Assembly: GCA_029263395.1 (NCBI GenBank)
Contig: JAJCXO010000194.1
Coordinates: 18,152-82,151, forward strand
Direction of reading: 5' to 3'
Length of the DNA: 64,000 bases
DNA from: Acidobacteriota bacterium
GTDB lineage: Bacteria; Acidobacteriota; Thermoanaerobaculia; Multivoradales; J023
Shown: piece by piece, positions 50,834 through 59,299 of the stretch
Numbering within the stretch: position 1 is the first letter of the stretch
Layout: the number at the start of each line of letters is the position of its first letter
Made by a program: the position numbers and the translations under genes
The notes under the pieces: model-generated
Told to the model about the DNA's origin: nothing
Seen by the model: only the letters and a program-made list of their open reading frames with translations
Databases searched by the model: none

Positions 50834-52360
50834 ATGAGTAAACGTCGAGCCTCTGCGCCAGCTCTACCGACGCGACCCTACCGAGGTCGGCGATTGTCCC
50901 AGCCGCGGACGGCAGCGGACAACGTTCGCGTGGCCGCTGCCTGGGTAGTGGAACGCACTCTGGCGACGATGGCGCCCTCTTCGGTGTTTCTCGATAGCGC
51001 CCTGTCACGTTGTGACGAACGGGATCGCCGCCTGTTGCGGGAGCTGGCGTTGGGGACCTTGCGTTGGTGTCGCCGGCTCGATCACGTCGTGTCCCTGGCC
51101 AGCAATCGCAAGTTCGATGCGATCGAAGCACCTCTCAGAGCGCCTCTGCGGGTGGCTGCTTACCAATTGCTTTTTATGGACCGGGTGCCGGCTCATGCTG
51201 TCCTCAACGAGGGCGTCGAACATGCACGACGTTTGACGCACCGCGGCGGCGCCAGCTTCACCAACGCCGTTCTAAGGCGGATCGCACGTAGCCCGACATT
51301 GGCCGATTGGCCGGTCGACGTGGCCGACGCCTGCCAGCACCTGGCGATCGAAAAGAGCCACCCCGACTTCCTCGTCGGGCGTTGGATCGAGCGTCTCGGT
51401 GCTGAGAAGACGAGCCAGCTGCTAGAAGCCAACAACCGCCCCAAGTCTCTGCAATTATTGGCCTTCCGAGACCTTGGCGGGCGTGAAATTCTGGCCGAGT
51501 CATTGATCGACGAAGGGCTGGAGCTCGAACCGTCGGCGTTGTCTCCGATGGGATTGACCGTCCGTTCCGGGAATCCGCTCCACACCCAAGCCTTTCGACT
51601 CGGTCGGTTCTACATCCAGGACGAGGCCAGTCAAGCTGCAGCGTTGATTCCTCCGCCGCAGCCCGGCGAACGGATCTTCGATGCCGCTGCCGCGCCGGGT
51701 GGCAAGGGTTTCACCTTGATCGCCATCGAGCCGACCGTCCACGTCACCATGGCGGATGTGTCCCCAGCGCGATTGCTCACGGTGCGCAGCAACCTCGAAC
51801 GTCTCAGACGGCAGTTGCCGGTGATTGCGGCCGACGCGGGGGCGCCTCCGACCACCCGCCGCTACGATCGAGTCATCCTCGACCTGCCGTGCACCGGCAC
51901 CGGCACCCTGCGCAAGAGTCCAGAGTTGAAATGGCGGATCTCCGAGTCCGAGATCGGACGCCTGTCGCGGCAGTCCTTACGGCTGCTCGAAGGCATGGCG
52001 CCGCTGGTTGCGCCGGACGGCTTGTTGATTGCCATCACCTGTTCGCTGGAGCCGGAAGAAAACGAACGGGTCATCGAGCAGTTTCTTGCTCAGCATGCCG
52101 AGTTTTCTTTGTTACCGCTCGACGGTGTGCTGGACTATCCACTCGAACAGTGGATCGTCGGCAACGGGTGTTGGCGGGTTTTCCCCGCCGGGGATCATGA
52201 TGGCTTCACCGTCCACACCTTGATCCGTAGTCGTCGCGGAACCCAGGTGACCGTGCCGCAAGTGACAGGTTCGCGACGGCTAGATTCACCCCGAATCTCG
52301 ACCCTGTCAGCGGCTTCCCTGAAGGGTTTAGACTTGGCCTGGACGGGATTTTCTTGTTGA
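50834..52360 (+). CDS. rsmB: RsmB 16S rRNA m5C967 methyltransferase
   Basis: 508 residues. The N-terminal NusB-like RNA-binding domain ('DERDRRLLRELALGTLRW', 'VPAHAVLNEGVEHARRL') is followed by the methyltransferase domain: 'RFYIQDEASQAAALIPPPQ', SAM-binding 'DAAAAPGGKGFTL', 'LDLPCTGTGTLRKSPELKWR' with one catalytic Cys, and 'AITCSLEPEENERVIEQFL' with the second. It is longer than usual because of a ~45-residue C-terminal tail of unknown role. The candidate HU promoter overlaps its stop. Confidence 0.94.
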   Translation: MSKRRASAPALPTRPYRGRRLSQPRTAADNVRVAAAWVVERTLATMAPSSVFLDSALSRCDERDRRLLRELALGTLRWCRRLDHVVSLASNRKFDAIEAPLRAPLRVAAYQLLFMDRVPAHAVLNEGVEHARRLTHRGGASFTNAVLRRIARSPTLADWPVDVADACQHLAIEKSHPDFLVGRWIERLGAEKTSQLLEANNRPKSLQLLAFRDLGGREILAESLIDEGLELEPSALSPMGLTVRSGNPLHTQAFRLGRFYIQDEASQAAALIPPPQPGERIFDAAAAPGGKGFTLIAIEPTVHVTMADVSPARLLTVRSNLERLRRQLPVIAADAGAPPTTRRYDRVILDLPCTGTGTLRKSPELKWRISESEIGRLSRQSLRLLEGMAPLVAPDGLLIAITCSLEPEENERVIEQFLAQHAEFSLLPLDGVLDYPLEQWIVGNGCWRVFPAGDHDGFTVHTLIRSRRGTQVTVPQVTGSRRLDSPRISTLSAASLKGLDLAWTGFSC

Positions 52361-52386
52361 CAGTCTCTCGTTCGGTGCCGTATGTT
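52357..52386 (+). promoter_or_regulatory. candidate sigma70-type promoter (distal) for HU gene
   Basis: TTGACA at 52357-52362 and TATGTT at 52381-52386 with 18 bases between. The -35 overlaps the rsmB stop codon. It would give a leader of about 135 bases before the HU start. Confidence 0.45.
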
Positions 52387-52453
52387 CGCGGTTGAACGAA
52401 CAACGATGCAGCCTCGGCTACGATATACGTGGCCGGCTGCGTGGCGGCTGCGG

Positions 52454-52481
52454 TTGTCAGACCCGGAAAGGGTCATAATGT
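52454..52481 (+). promoter_or_regulatory. candidate sigma70-type promoter (proximal) for HU gene
   Basis: TTGTCA at 52454-52459 and TAATGT at 52476-52481, 16 bases apart, about 48 bases before the HU start; an AAGGAG ribosome site follows at 52516-52521. Confidence 0.45.
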
Positions 52482-52528
52482 TAAGAGCGACCGCGTGACC
52501 TCTTTTTACCTTAACAAGGAGCAGTGAG

Positions 52529-52810
52529 ATGGCATCCAAGAACGACCTCATAAATCACCTGGCGGACAATCTCGAAGGCGTAACCAAGAAACTCGCCGGT
52601 GAGGCGATTGACGCGGTTTTCGGCCACATCGAGGCAACGCTGGCTGGTGGCGAGCGCGTACAGATACCTGGCTTCGGCGCGTTCGACGTGAGCGAGCGGA
52701 AAGAGCGCCAGGGCCGGAATCCCCAGACCGGCAAGCCGATGACCATTTCGGCCAGCAAAGGTGTGCGCTTCAAGCCTGGCAAAAGCTTGAAAGACGCCGT
52801 CAACAACTAA
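52529..52810 (+). CDS. hup: HU-family nucleoid DNA-binding protein
   Basis: 93 residues, the standard HU length. It bends and wraps DNA as a dimer. The opening 'SKNDLINHLADNLEGVTKKL', the 'GGERVQIPGFGAFDVSERKE' strand region, the DNA-intercalating arm 'RQGRNPQTGKPMTISASKG' and the end 'VRFKPGKSLKDAVN' are all canonical. It has its own promoter candidates and a strong terminator downstream, consistent with high, independent expression. Confidence 0.96.
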   Translation: MASKNDLINHLADNLEGVTKKLAGEAIDAVFGHIEATLAGGERVQIPGFGAFDVSERKERQGRNPQTGKPMTISASKGVRFKPGKSLKDAVNN

Positions 52811-52868
52811 TCGTATTTGTCAGCGCAAGATCGCCGTTACGACGAGTTCTTGCCGACTCACTAGCCCT

Positions 52869-52897
52869 GGGCCCCGCTTGCGATCAGCGCGGGGCCC
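52869..52897. terminator. hairpin terminator between HU and the convergent glycosyltransferase gene
   Basis: A perfect 9-bp GC stem, GGGCCCCGC (52869-52877) with GCGGGGCCC (52889-52897), around an 11-base loop, followed by ATTTGTTTG. It lies about 58 bases after the HU stop and may serve both convergent genes. Confidence 0.85.
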
Positions 52898-52927
52898 ATT
52901 TGTTTGTCCGGATTCTGGATTGGGGTC

Positions 52928-53599
52928 TTACCGGATGTGCTTGTAGAGGCGGGCAAGCCTGATCGGTGAGACGCCGGCGAAGTAGAGCAGCCAGATGAAG
53001 TAGTTGGTGGCGCTGGTCCGGGCAACGCCGTGGCGCTCGAATCGCCTGGCGGATGTGGTCACGGGTTGATCGATAATCGCCAATCGACCGCGGCGCTTCA
53101 GACGCTGCATGAGGTCGATGTCTTCGAGAATAGGCCATTCACGGAAGCCTCCGATCTCATCGAAGACATCGCGGCGCACAAATTGGGCTTGGTCTCCCAG
53201 CGGCCAGCCGGTGAGCCGGGTACGCAGGGAGGTGAGTCGGTGAGCGTGCCGCAAGGCGCCGCGTTCCGGTTCGAAGCGCACCAAAAAGCCGCCACCCACG
53301 GCTCCTGCCGAGATCGCCTCTCGGATCAGGCCATGCGCATTGGCCGGCAGCCGCGTGTCGGCATGCAGGAACAGCAGGATCTCCGAGTCCGTCGCCTGGG
53401 CTCCGCGGTTGAGCTGCCCACCGCGCCCAGCAGGCCCGCTGACCACCTGCACGCCGAGGGATTCAGCGATCCTCACCGTCGCATCGGTCGAGCCACCATC
53501 CGAGATACAGAGATCGTCGGCGACGCGGAGTGCCTGCTCCAGAGACTCTGGAAGCCAGATCTCCTCGTCGAGGGTGGGGATGACAAGAGAGAGGCGCAT
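52928..53599 (-). CDS. family 2 glycosyltransferase, TIGR04283-like
   Basis: 223 residues. GT-A fold opening 'LSLVIPTLDEEIWLPESL', 'CISDGGSTDATVRIAESLGV' and 'SGPAGRGGQLNRGAQATDSE', then the DxD-like 'FLHADTRLP' and 'RLTGWPLGDQAQFVRRDVF'. These match the TIGR04283 subfamily of glycosyltransferases, often near radical SAM or selenium-linked genes; no such neighbour is present here. Substrate unknown. No membrane segment is evident. Confidence 0.9.
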   Translation of the reverse strand: MRLSLVIPTLDEEIWLPESLEQALRVADDLCISDGGSTDATVRIAESLGVQVVSGPAGRGGQLNRGAQATDSEILLFLHADTRLPANAHGLIREAISAGAVGGGFLVRFEPERGALRHAHRLTSLRTRLTGWPLGDQAQFVRRDVFDEIGGFREWPILEDIDLMQRLKRRGRLAIIDQPVTTSARRFERHGVARTSATNYFIWLLYFAGVSPIRLARLYKHIR

Positions 53600-53693
53600 G
53601 GTCTCAGGAAGGATCGGGATGCTAGCATACCGATCCGTAGCCCCGCCCCAATTGGTTCTGTCGCCCCAAAGAATTTAGGAGTGATCCGAGAGC

Positions 53694-54218
53694 ATGTCTT
53701 CGGAGAGAGAATTTAGTCATCTCGACGCCCAAGGTCGAGCCCAGATGGTAGACGTGTCCGCCAAGGCCATCACCCGACGGCTGGCTGGGGCCTCCTGTCG
53801 GGTTTCGATGACCGCCGAGACGCTGGCACGCCTCCACAACATGCCCAAGGGTGATGCCATTGCGGTGGCGCGGTTGGCGGGTATTCAGGCGGCCAAGCGG
53901 GTTGATGAGTTGATTCCCCTGGCGCACACCTTGCCGCTGGATCAAGTGGAGGTCGAGGTGTACCCGGTCGAAGGTGGGGTCGAGATCCGCAGCAAGGTTG
54001 TGGTTACCGGCCGTACCGGCGCCGAACTGGAAGCCTTGGTTGCATGTTCCAATGCCGCCCTGGCGCTCTACGACATGATCAAAGCGGTCGAACGCGGCGC
54101 GGTGATCACCGACCTGCGACTGGAGTCGAAGAGTGGCGGCGCCAGCGGCGACTTTCGGCGCGATGACTCTACGACGGTCAAACCGTCTGACGTCCCGCCA
54201 TCCGAGGTCAAGCCGTGA
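53694..54218 (+). CDS. moaC: MoaC, cyclic pyranopterin monophosphate synthase
   Basis: 174 residues. Acts after MoaA in molybdenum cofactor synthesis to give cyclic pyranopterin monophosphate. The conserved 'GRAQMVDVSAKAITRR' opening, 'MPKGDAIAVARLAGIQAAKR', 'LIPLAHTLPLDQVEVEV', and 'YDMIKAVERGAVITDLRLES' with the catalytic Asp/Lys region are all intact. A ~20-residue disordered tail follows. Its stop overlaps the next start (GTGA). No other moa genes are in the window. Confidence 0.95.
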   Translation: MSSEREFSHLDAQGRAQMVDVSAKAITRRLAGASCRVSMTAETLARLHNMPKGDAIAVARLAGIQAAKRVDELIPLAHTLPLDQVEVEVYPVEGGVEIRSKVVVTGRTGAELEALVACSNAALALYDMIKAVERGAVITDLRLESKSGGASGDFRRDDSTTVKPSDVPPSEVKP

Positions 54219-55393
54219 CAGTCTCGAACGGCTGTGACCGATTGCTCGACCAGCCGGAGGTGCTGGCTGGCAAACGGTATGGCCTGTTGGCTCACAGTCC
54301 TTCCGTGACCGCGGATCATCGCCACCTACATCTGTCCCTCAAGGCCTCGGCAGCCGGCCCACCCACCGCCATTTTTGGCCCCGAGCACGGCTACTATGCG
54401 GTGGAGCAAGACATGATCGCCAGTTGTGGCGAGCAAGATCCGCTGACCGGCATTCCGATCGTGTCGCTCTACGGCGACTCGGTCGACAGCCTGCGCCCCG
54501 ACCCGCAAGCCTTTGCCGGTCTCGATCTACTGTTGATCGACTTGCAAGATGTCGGCGCACGGTATTACACCTATGCTGCCACCGCGGTGTGGGCTGCCGA
54601 AGTGGCGATTGCGGCCGGGGTGGAAGTCTGGGTGCTCGACCGCCCGAACCCGCTCGGCGGAGACGTCATCGAGGGTGATCTCCTACGACCCGGCTACACT
54701 TCCTTTGTCGGCGCCTTCCATACCCCAGTGCGCCACGGTTTGACCCTAGGCGAATTGATGCAGCTCGAAGCCAACCGTCGCGGCTGGGACTCCGCCGGGT
54801 TGAAGATCTGGACGATGGAAGGTTGGCAGCGCACCATGACCTGGGCTGAAACCGGACTCACCTGGTTTGCGCCGTCCCCCAACATGCCAACCGTCGATAC
54901 CGCCTTCATTTACCCCGGAGGCTGCTTGATCGAAGCGACCAGCGTTTCTGAAGGTCGCGGCACAACCCGTCCCTTCCAACTTGTCGGCGCCCCCGGCATC
55001 GACGCCCTGGCGCTGGCTCGAACCCTCGAGGGTCGGGAACTTCCAGGGGTGGTATTCTTGCCGACCTATTTTCGGCCGCAGTTCCAGAAACATGCCGGCC
55101 GAGTCTGTGCAGGGGTGCAGGTGGAAGTCACCAACCCACAGCGTTTCCAGGCCTACCGCTGCGGACTCGAGCTCCTAGTCACCTTACATAATCAATTCCC
55201 CGAGTCGTTCGGTTGGCGACAGGCTCCCTATGAGTTTGTTGGCGACCAACCGGCGATCGACCTACTCACCGGCGGCCCTGAAGTTCGCCAGGCGCTCGAA
55301 CGGCGTGAAGATCTATCCGATTGGATCGATAGCTGGCGGGCCAGCGAACAAGCATTCCGTGACGAACGGCAAGATTTTCTGCTTTATTCTTAA
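54215..55393 (+). CDS. namZ: DUF1343 exo-beta-N-acetylmuramidase (NamZ-like)
   Basis: 392 residues. DUF1343 proteins such as NamZ remove terminal N-acetylmuramic acid from peptidoglycan fragments. Family segments: 'GLLAHSPSVTADHRHLH', 'FGPEHGYYAVEQDMI', 'LLIDLQDVGARYYTYAAT', 'VWVLDRPNPLGGDVIEGDLL', 'PSPNMPTVDTAFIYPGGCL', 'TSVSEGRGTTRPFQLVGAP'. There is no clear signal peptide, suggesting cytoplasmic action in wall recycling. The GTG start overlaps the moaC stop. Confidence 0.9.
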   Translation: MTVSNGCDRLLDQPEVLAGKRYGLLAHSPSVTADHRHLHLSLKASAAGPPTAIFGPEHGYYAVEQDMIASCGEQDPLTGIPIVSLYGDSVDSLRPDPQAFAGLDLLLIDLQDVGARYYTYAATAVWAAEVAIAAGVEVWVLDRPNPLGGDVIEGDLLRPGYTSFVGAFHTPVRHGLTLGELMQLEANRRGWDSAGLKIWTMEGWQRTMTWAETGLTWFAPSPNMPTVDTAFIYPGGCLIEATSVSEGRGTTRPFQLVGAPGIDALALARTLEGRELPGVVFLPTYFRPQFQKHAGRVCAGVQVEVTNPQRFQAYRCGLELLVTLHNQFPESFGWRQAPYEFVGDQPAIDLLTGGPEVRQALERREDLSDWIDSWRASEQAFRDERQDFLLYS

Positions 55394-55395
55394 TC

Positions 55396-55857
55396 ATGCA
55401 TCAACATCTATTGCGCGTTGTCGGTCCGGTGGTAAAGTTCGAAAGTCTGATCGCCGCGCTGCGGCAAGCAGGGGAGCGCTTCGGCTGGTTGGAGTACTCG
55501 GCAGACCTAGAGTCTGATACAGGCCTAGAGTCTGACAAAGACCTAGAGTCTGACGCTCCTACCGCCTCGACTGAGTCTCTGAATGTGGCAGCGGGGCTCG
55601 GAGCATTACGTGCGGTCGCGATCGGTGGCGGCCAAGCTGTTGCCGTCAAGCCGATGCGTGGCGCTCCGGTTTTGCATGATGTGTTGCGAGAGTACTACCG
55701 CGGTTGTCAGCTTGTGCTGGTGGTAGGAGATGTCGAAGCGCCTGAGTTAGAGCCGGATGCGGACCACTGGATGATCACCGTCAGCGGCCAGCCAGCGCGG
55801 CGCTGGACGACCGAAAAACTGGTTGCCGCGTTGCGCAAACCCGCTCCCTGGGGCTGA
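55396..55857 (+). CDS. hypothetical protein with hexapeptide repeat
   Basis: 153 residues, starting 3 bases after the NamZ stop, so probably co-transcribed. I do not recognise the family. Beta-alpha style segments ('LLRVVGPVVKFESLIAALR', 'GCQLVLVVGDVEAPELEPD', 'HWMITVSGQPARRWTTEKL') suggest a small globular domain. It is interrupted by an acidic 'LESDTGLESDKDLESD' insertion encoded by an 18-bp tandem repeat at 55506-55559. The insertion preserves the frame. Confidence 0.65.
   Translation: MHQHLLRVVGPVVKFESLIAALRQAGERFGWLEYSADLESDTGLESDKDLESDAPTASTESLNVAAGLGALRAVAIGGGQAVAVKPMRGAPVLHDVLREYYRGCQLVLVVGDVEAPELEPDADHWMITVSGQPARRWTTEKLVAALRKPAPWG
55506..55559. repeat. 18-bp in-frame tandem repeat, three copies
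   Basis: Unit CCTAGAGTCTGA plus six variable bases, at 55506, 55524 and 55542, inside the preceding hypothetical gene; encodes a repeated LESDxx hexapeptide. Confidence 0.85.
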
Positions 55858-55884
55858 GATTGTCTTCGTAGCTAGACGTATCTC

Positions 55885-55992
55885 AGCCAGACCTGTCCCA
55901 GCCAGACCTATCCCAGCCAGACCTATCCCAGCCAGAAGTTTCTCCAAGTCAGGCATCCCTAGCCAGACTCTCCAAGCCAGGCAGCTAGACCT
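55885..55992. repeat. 15-bp tandem repeat between the hypothetical gene and serA
   Basis: AGCCAGACCTATCCC occurs at 55900 and 55915 perfectly and at 55885 with one change; decayed copies (AGCCAGA, AGCCAGACTCTCCA, AGCCAGGCAG) continue to about 55992, filling the gap before serA. Confidence 0.85.
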
Positions 55993-56036
55993 CATTCTTC
56001 CAAGACTTTTTCGAAGCGTTCCGATAAGGAAATCTC

Positions 56037-57614
56037 ATGTACCGAATACTCGTCTCTGATCCTCTCGAAGCCACCGGTCTCGCCATGCTGCGCGACGCCG
56101 GGCACGATGTCCTCGAGTTACCCGGCGAAGAGCGCCATCGGTTGCCGGAGCTGTTGCCGGAGTATGACGCTCTGGTGGTGCGCAGTGGCACCAAAGTGAC
56201 CGCCGAGCTGCTCCAGGCCGGCAAGCGCCTGCGGGTTGTTGGCCGCGCCGGCATCGGGGTCGACAATGTCGACATCGACGCCGCCACCGAGCTTGGTATC
56301 TTGGTGGTCAACGCGCCCACCGCCAACCTGTTGTCCGCCGCCGAGCACACCTTTGCTTTGATGCTCGCCTTGGCGCGCAACGTGGCAGCTGCGGACCGTG
56401 ACATCAAGAGTAGTGAGTGGAATCGCAAGAAGTGGGTTGGCGCCGAGCTCCAGGGCAAAACCCTGGGAGTCATCGGCTTCGGTCGGATCGGCCAGCAAGT
56501 AGCGGTGCGCGCCCGAGCCTTCGACATGAAGATCCTGGCCTACGACCCCTTCCTGTCGGACGACATCGTACGTCGTCACGAGGCCGAGCCAATGGCGCTC
56601 GACGACCTGTTGGGTGCCGCTGACGTCATCACCTTGCACATCCCGATGACCAAAGACACCCGCAACATCCTCAATGCCGATCGTATCGCCCTGATCAAGC
56701 CCGAGGCTTTGCTCGTCAACTGTGCTCGCGGCGGTGTGCTCGACGAACAAGCCCTGCTGGCGGCCCTCGAAGCGGGCAAAATCAAAGGCGCCGCACTCGA
56801 CGTTTTCGAAACCGAGCCGCCGACCGATTTTGCCCTGGCACAACATCCGCGAGTGGTGGCGACCCCCCACCTCGGAGCGCAGACCCGTGAGGCCCAAGTC
56901 CGGATCTCGACCGATACCGCCAAGATGGTGCTCAAAGCCCTCGACGGGTCGTTGGCGGTGACCGCCGTCAACCTGCCATTCCGACCGGCGGGACAGGCCG
57001 GCGAACCCTTCTTGCGCCTGGCCGAGAAAATGGGCAAGCTGACTCAGAGCCTGTTCGAGGGTACTGCCAACCGCGTTGAAGTGGAGTTCTCGGGCATCGA
57101 CGAAGAGCTCCATGTGCCGATGACCATCGCGGTGATCAAAGGCGCTCTCGAGCTCCACATGGGCCCTTCCGTGAACTATGTCAACGCCGAGCGAATTGCC
57201 GCCAGCCGCGGTATCGAAACCGTACGTTCAACCTCCAGCGGCTCCGCCGACTATCCCAACCTGATCGCGGTGCGGGTCCGCAACGCCGACCACGTCGTCG
57301 AATCGGTTGGCACCCTCTTCCACGATCGCGACGCCCGAATCGTTCGCCTCGATGGCTACGCCCTCGAGTTCATGCCTAAAAGCACCTTGTTGGTGGTCCG
57401 CAACCACGACGTCCCGGGTGTGGTCGGCAAACTCGGCACCGCCCTCGGTGATGCCGGGATCAACATCGCCGCCATCCACCTCTCGCGGCGGGCAGGCAGC
57501 GACCAAGCCTTGGCGGTGGCCCGCCTCGACCAGTTCCCGGACGAGTCGATTCTGACTACCCTGCGCCAGCTCGACGAAGTGCAAACCGCCGACCTGATCG
57601 ACGTCGGACGCTGA
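56037..57614 (+). CDS. serA: D-3-phosphoglycerate dehydrogenase (long type)
   Basis: 525 residues, the long form with ASB and ACT domains. First step of serine synthesis, NAD-dependent. Substrate domain 'VVRSGTKVTAELLQAGKRL' and 'VGRAGIGVDNVDI'; Rossmann G147-x-G149-xx-G152 in 'LGVIGFGRIGQQV'; catalytic Arg in 'LLVNCARGGVLDEQAL', Glu in 'VFETEPP' and His in 'TPHLGAQTREAQ'. The C-terminal ACT domain ('TLLVVRNHDVPGVVGKLG') suggests serine feedback control. ddl follows 24 bases downstream. Confidence 0.96.
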   Translation: MYRILVSDPLEATGLAMLRDAGHDVLELPGEERHRLPELLPEYDALVVRSGTKVTAELLQAGKRLRVVGRAGIGVDNVDIDAATELGILVVNAPTANLLSAAEHTFALMLALARNVAAADRDIKSSEWNRKKWVGAELQGKTLGVIGFGRIGQQVAVRARAFDMKILAYDPFLSDDIVRRHEAEPMALDDLLGAADVITLHIPMTKDTRNILNADRIALIKPEALLVNCARGGVLDEQALLAALEAGKIKGAALDVFETEPPTDFALAQHPRVVATPHLGAQTREAQVRISTDTAKMVLKALDGSLAVTAVNLPFRPAGQAGEPFLRLAEKMGKLTQSLFEGTANRVEVEFSGIDEELHVPMTIAVIKGALELHMGPSVNYVNAERIAASRGIETVRSTSSGSADYPNLIAVRVRNADHVVESVGTLFHDRDARIVRLDGYALEFMPKSTLLVVRNHDVPGVVGKLGTALGDAGINIAAIHLSRRAGSDQALAVARLDQFPDESILTTLRQLDEVQTADLIDVGR

Positions 57615-57638
57615 GCACGCAACTGATAAAGTGACGAT

Positions 57639-58724
57639 ATGGCCAACGTCGGGTTGATTTTTGGCGGTCGCAGTGTCGAACATCAGGTGTCGGTGAGTTC
57701 CGCGCGGACCATCGCAGGAGCCCTGGAAGCTGCCGGGCACCAGGTGGTGCCGCTGGGTATCGCCCCCGACGGCTGTTGGGTTGATCCGGCGCTGGCCACC
57801 CGAGCCCTCGCCGGCGACCTCGACAGCTTGCCATCGGTGGGTGGCCCGATTGCGCCCACCCTGCGCCGCCTACTGCAGGTCGAGGTCGACGTCCTCTTCC
57901 CGATTGTGCATGGCACCTGGGGTGAGGACGGCACCCTGCAAGGCTTGTGCGAGATGATCGACGTGCCCTATGTCGGCACCGGCGTCCTGTCGAGTGCGGC
58001 GGCGATGGACAAAGCAGTGGCCAAACAGCTGCTCGAAGCCGCCGGGCTGCCGGTGGTCGGCTACGAGCTGATCGACCGGCGTTCCTTCACCCACTCGCCG
58101 GAGGAATGCCTGCGTCGCCTCGAGCGTTTCGAGCCGCCGGTGTTCGTTAAACCGAGTGTCGGCGGCTCCAGCGTCGGGATCACCAAGGTGCCGCACCGCG
58201 AAGGCCTGCGCGCCAGCATCGAGAACGCCCTGCGGTTCGACGATCGAGTGATTGTCGAGCACAACATCACCGGGCGCGAGCTCGAATGTGCGGTGCTCGG
58301 CTACCAACAGCTCGAAGCCTCCGCCATCGGCGAAATTGTCGCCGGCAAAGAGTTCTACGACTACGCCGACAAATACCTCGAAGAGGGCGCTGAACTGATC
58401 GCCCCTGCCGAGCTTGATGCCGCCACCACCGAACGCCTGCAGGCAATTGCAGTGGAGGCTTTTGCCGCCCTCGGCGGTTGGGGCATGGCCCGGGTCGACT
58501 TCCTGCTCGAATCCGCCGACCGGATCTACATCAACGAGATCAACACTCTGCCTGGTTTCACCTCGATTTCGATGTACCCGCGCCTGTGGGAGATCTCTGG
58601 CCTGTCCAACGCCCAACTCGTCGATCGCCTCGTCGATATCGCAATGCGCCGCCATCGCGACCGTCAGCGCCTTGATCGAGGTATCAAAGACTGGATCGCC
58701 GAGTTGACGGCGGATCGGTCGTAG
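57639..58724 (+). CDS. ddl: D-alanine--D-alanine ligase
   Basis: 361 residues. ATP-grasp enzyme joining two D-alanines for peptidoglycan precursors. Opening 'VGLIFGGRSVEHQVSVSSA', 'VLFPIVHGTWGEDGTLQGL', 'VFVKPSVGGSSVGITKV' (ATP loop), 'ARVDFLLESADRIYINEINT' and 'LPGFTSISMYPRLWEISGL' are the conserved ligase segments with the metal-binding Glu/Asn. The tail 'RHRDRQRLDRGIKDWIAEL' is usual. Confidence 0.96.
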   Translation: MANVGLIFGGRSVEHQVSVSSARTIAGALEAAGHQVVPLGIAPDGCWVDPALATRALAGDLDSLPSVGGPIAPTLRRLLQVEVDVLFPIVHGTWGEDGTLQGLCEMIDVPYVGTGVLSSAAAMDKAVAKQLLEAAGLPVVGYELIDRRSFTHSPEECLRRLERFEPPVFVKPSVGGSSVGITKVPHREGLRASIENALRFDDRVIVEHNITGRELECAVLGYQQLEASAIGEIVAGKEFYDYADKYLEEGAELIAPAELDAATTERLQAIAVEAFAALGGWGMARVDFLLESADRIYINEINTLPGFTSISMYPRLWEISGLSNAQLVDRLVDIAMRRHRDRQRLDRGIKDWIAELTADRS

Positions 58725-58841
58725 GCGTTGCCGTCTACCCGCAGTGATTCGAGCCCGAACGGCAGCGCTGGCCACGCGAACAGACAGGTTCAAGATTCTG
58801 ACGATTCAAGCGCATTCGAACAGTCAGATTTTTAGGAAACT

Positions 58842-58869
58842 TGACGATTTGCCGGCACATGAATCGTCA
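58842..58869. repeat. inverted repeat with TGACGATT arms
   Basis: TGACGATT at 58842-58849 and AATCGTCA at 58862-58869; first and weakest of three related hairpins. Confidence 0.7.
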
Positions 58870-58884
58870 GAATTTCAAAAATTA

Positions 58885-58911
58885 TGACGATTCAACAGCT
58901 TTGAATCGTCA
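58885..58911. repeat. perfect inverted repeat, 11-bp arms
   Basis: TGACGATTCAA (58885-58895) and TTGAATCGTCA (58901-58911) around a 5-base loop. Shares the TGACGATT core with its neighbours. No T-run follows, so it is not a classical terminator. Confidence 0.9.
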
Positions 58912-58925
58912 GAATAGTCAAAATA

Positions 58926-58954
58926 CTGACGGTTTGCAGGCTTCAAACCGTCAG
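58926..58954. repeat. perfect inverted repeat, 11-bp arms, G variant
   Basis: CTGACGGTTTG (58926-58936) and CAAACCGTCAG (58944-58954) around a 7-base loop. Both arms carry the compensating A-to-G / T-to-C change relative to the neighbouring hairpin. Confidence 0.9.
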
Positions 58955-59004
58955 AATGCGCTTTAATTTGATCGTTGTTAGCAACAGAGCGATCAAAATA
59001 GACA

Positions 59005-59155
59005 ATGGCTGATCGCTGTGCCACGCAAAAATCGATCGGCCATCCCATGGCCAATCGCTGTGCCACGCAAAACTCGATCAGCCATCCCATGGCCGATCGC
59101 TGTGCCACGCAAAAATCGATCAGCCATCCCATGGCCGATCGCTGTGCCACGCCCA
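59005..59155. repeat. 42-bp tandem repeat, 3.6 copies
   Basis: Copies start at 59005, 59047, 59089 and 59131 (the last partial), each beginning ATGGCYRATCGCTGTGCCAC. As 42 is a multiple of three, frames stay open on both strands and encode 14-residue repeats; I do not regard these as genes. Confidence 0.9.
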
Positions 59156-59299
59156 AATTGACCGGCCATTCGTCGAAATTGGGCAAAATACAGAGAAAAC
59201 CCTGAGCAAGAGTGAACTCAGGAGGTCTTCTCGCAGACTTTGCCCATGATGAGCGTCCGAGGGATAAAAAGCCTAAAACGAAACGTGAGATTAAGCACT

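Larger units (their letters stand above)
58725..59299. other. 575-bp intergenic region filled with hairpins and tandem repeats
   Basis: Lies between ddl and the convergent basic-protein gene. It holds at least three TGACG-type inverted repeats (58842-58954) and a 42-bp tandem repeat (59005-59155). Local base composition is more AT-rich than the flanks. No convincing gene. Confidence 0.75.

Noticed and set aside
56118..57158. 346-codon open frame opposite serA
   Set aside because: Antisense shadow of a well-conserved gene.
57870..58793. 307-codon open frame opposite ddl
   Set aside because: Antisense shadow; no domain.
59005..59155. CRISPR array
   Set aside because: Units are contiguous with no unique spacers.
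58875..59205. Repeat-encoded peptides on both strands (103 and 66 codons)
   Set aside because: They arise because the 42-bp unit is a multiple of three; no ribosome site or non-repeat domain supports them.
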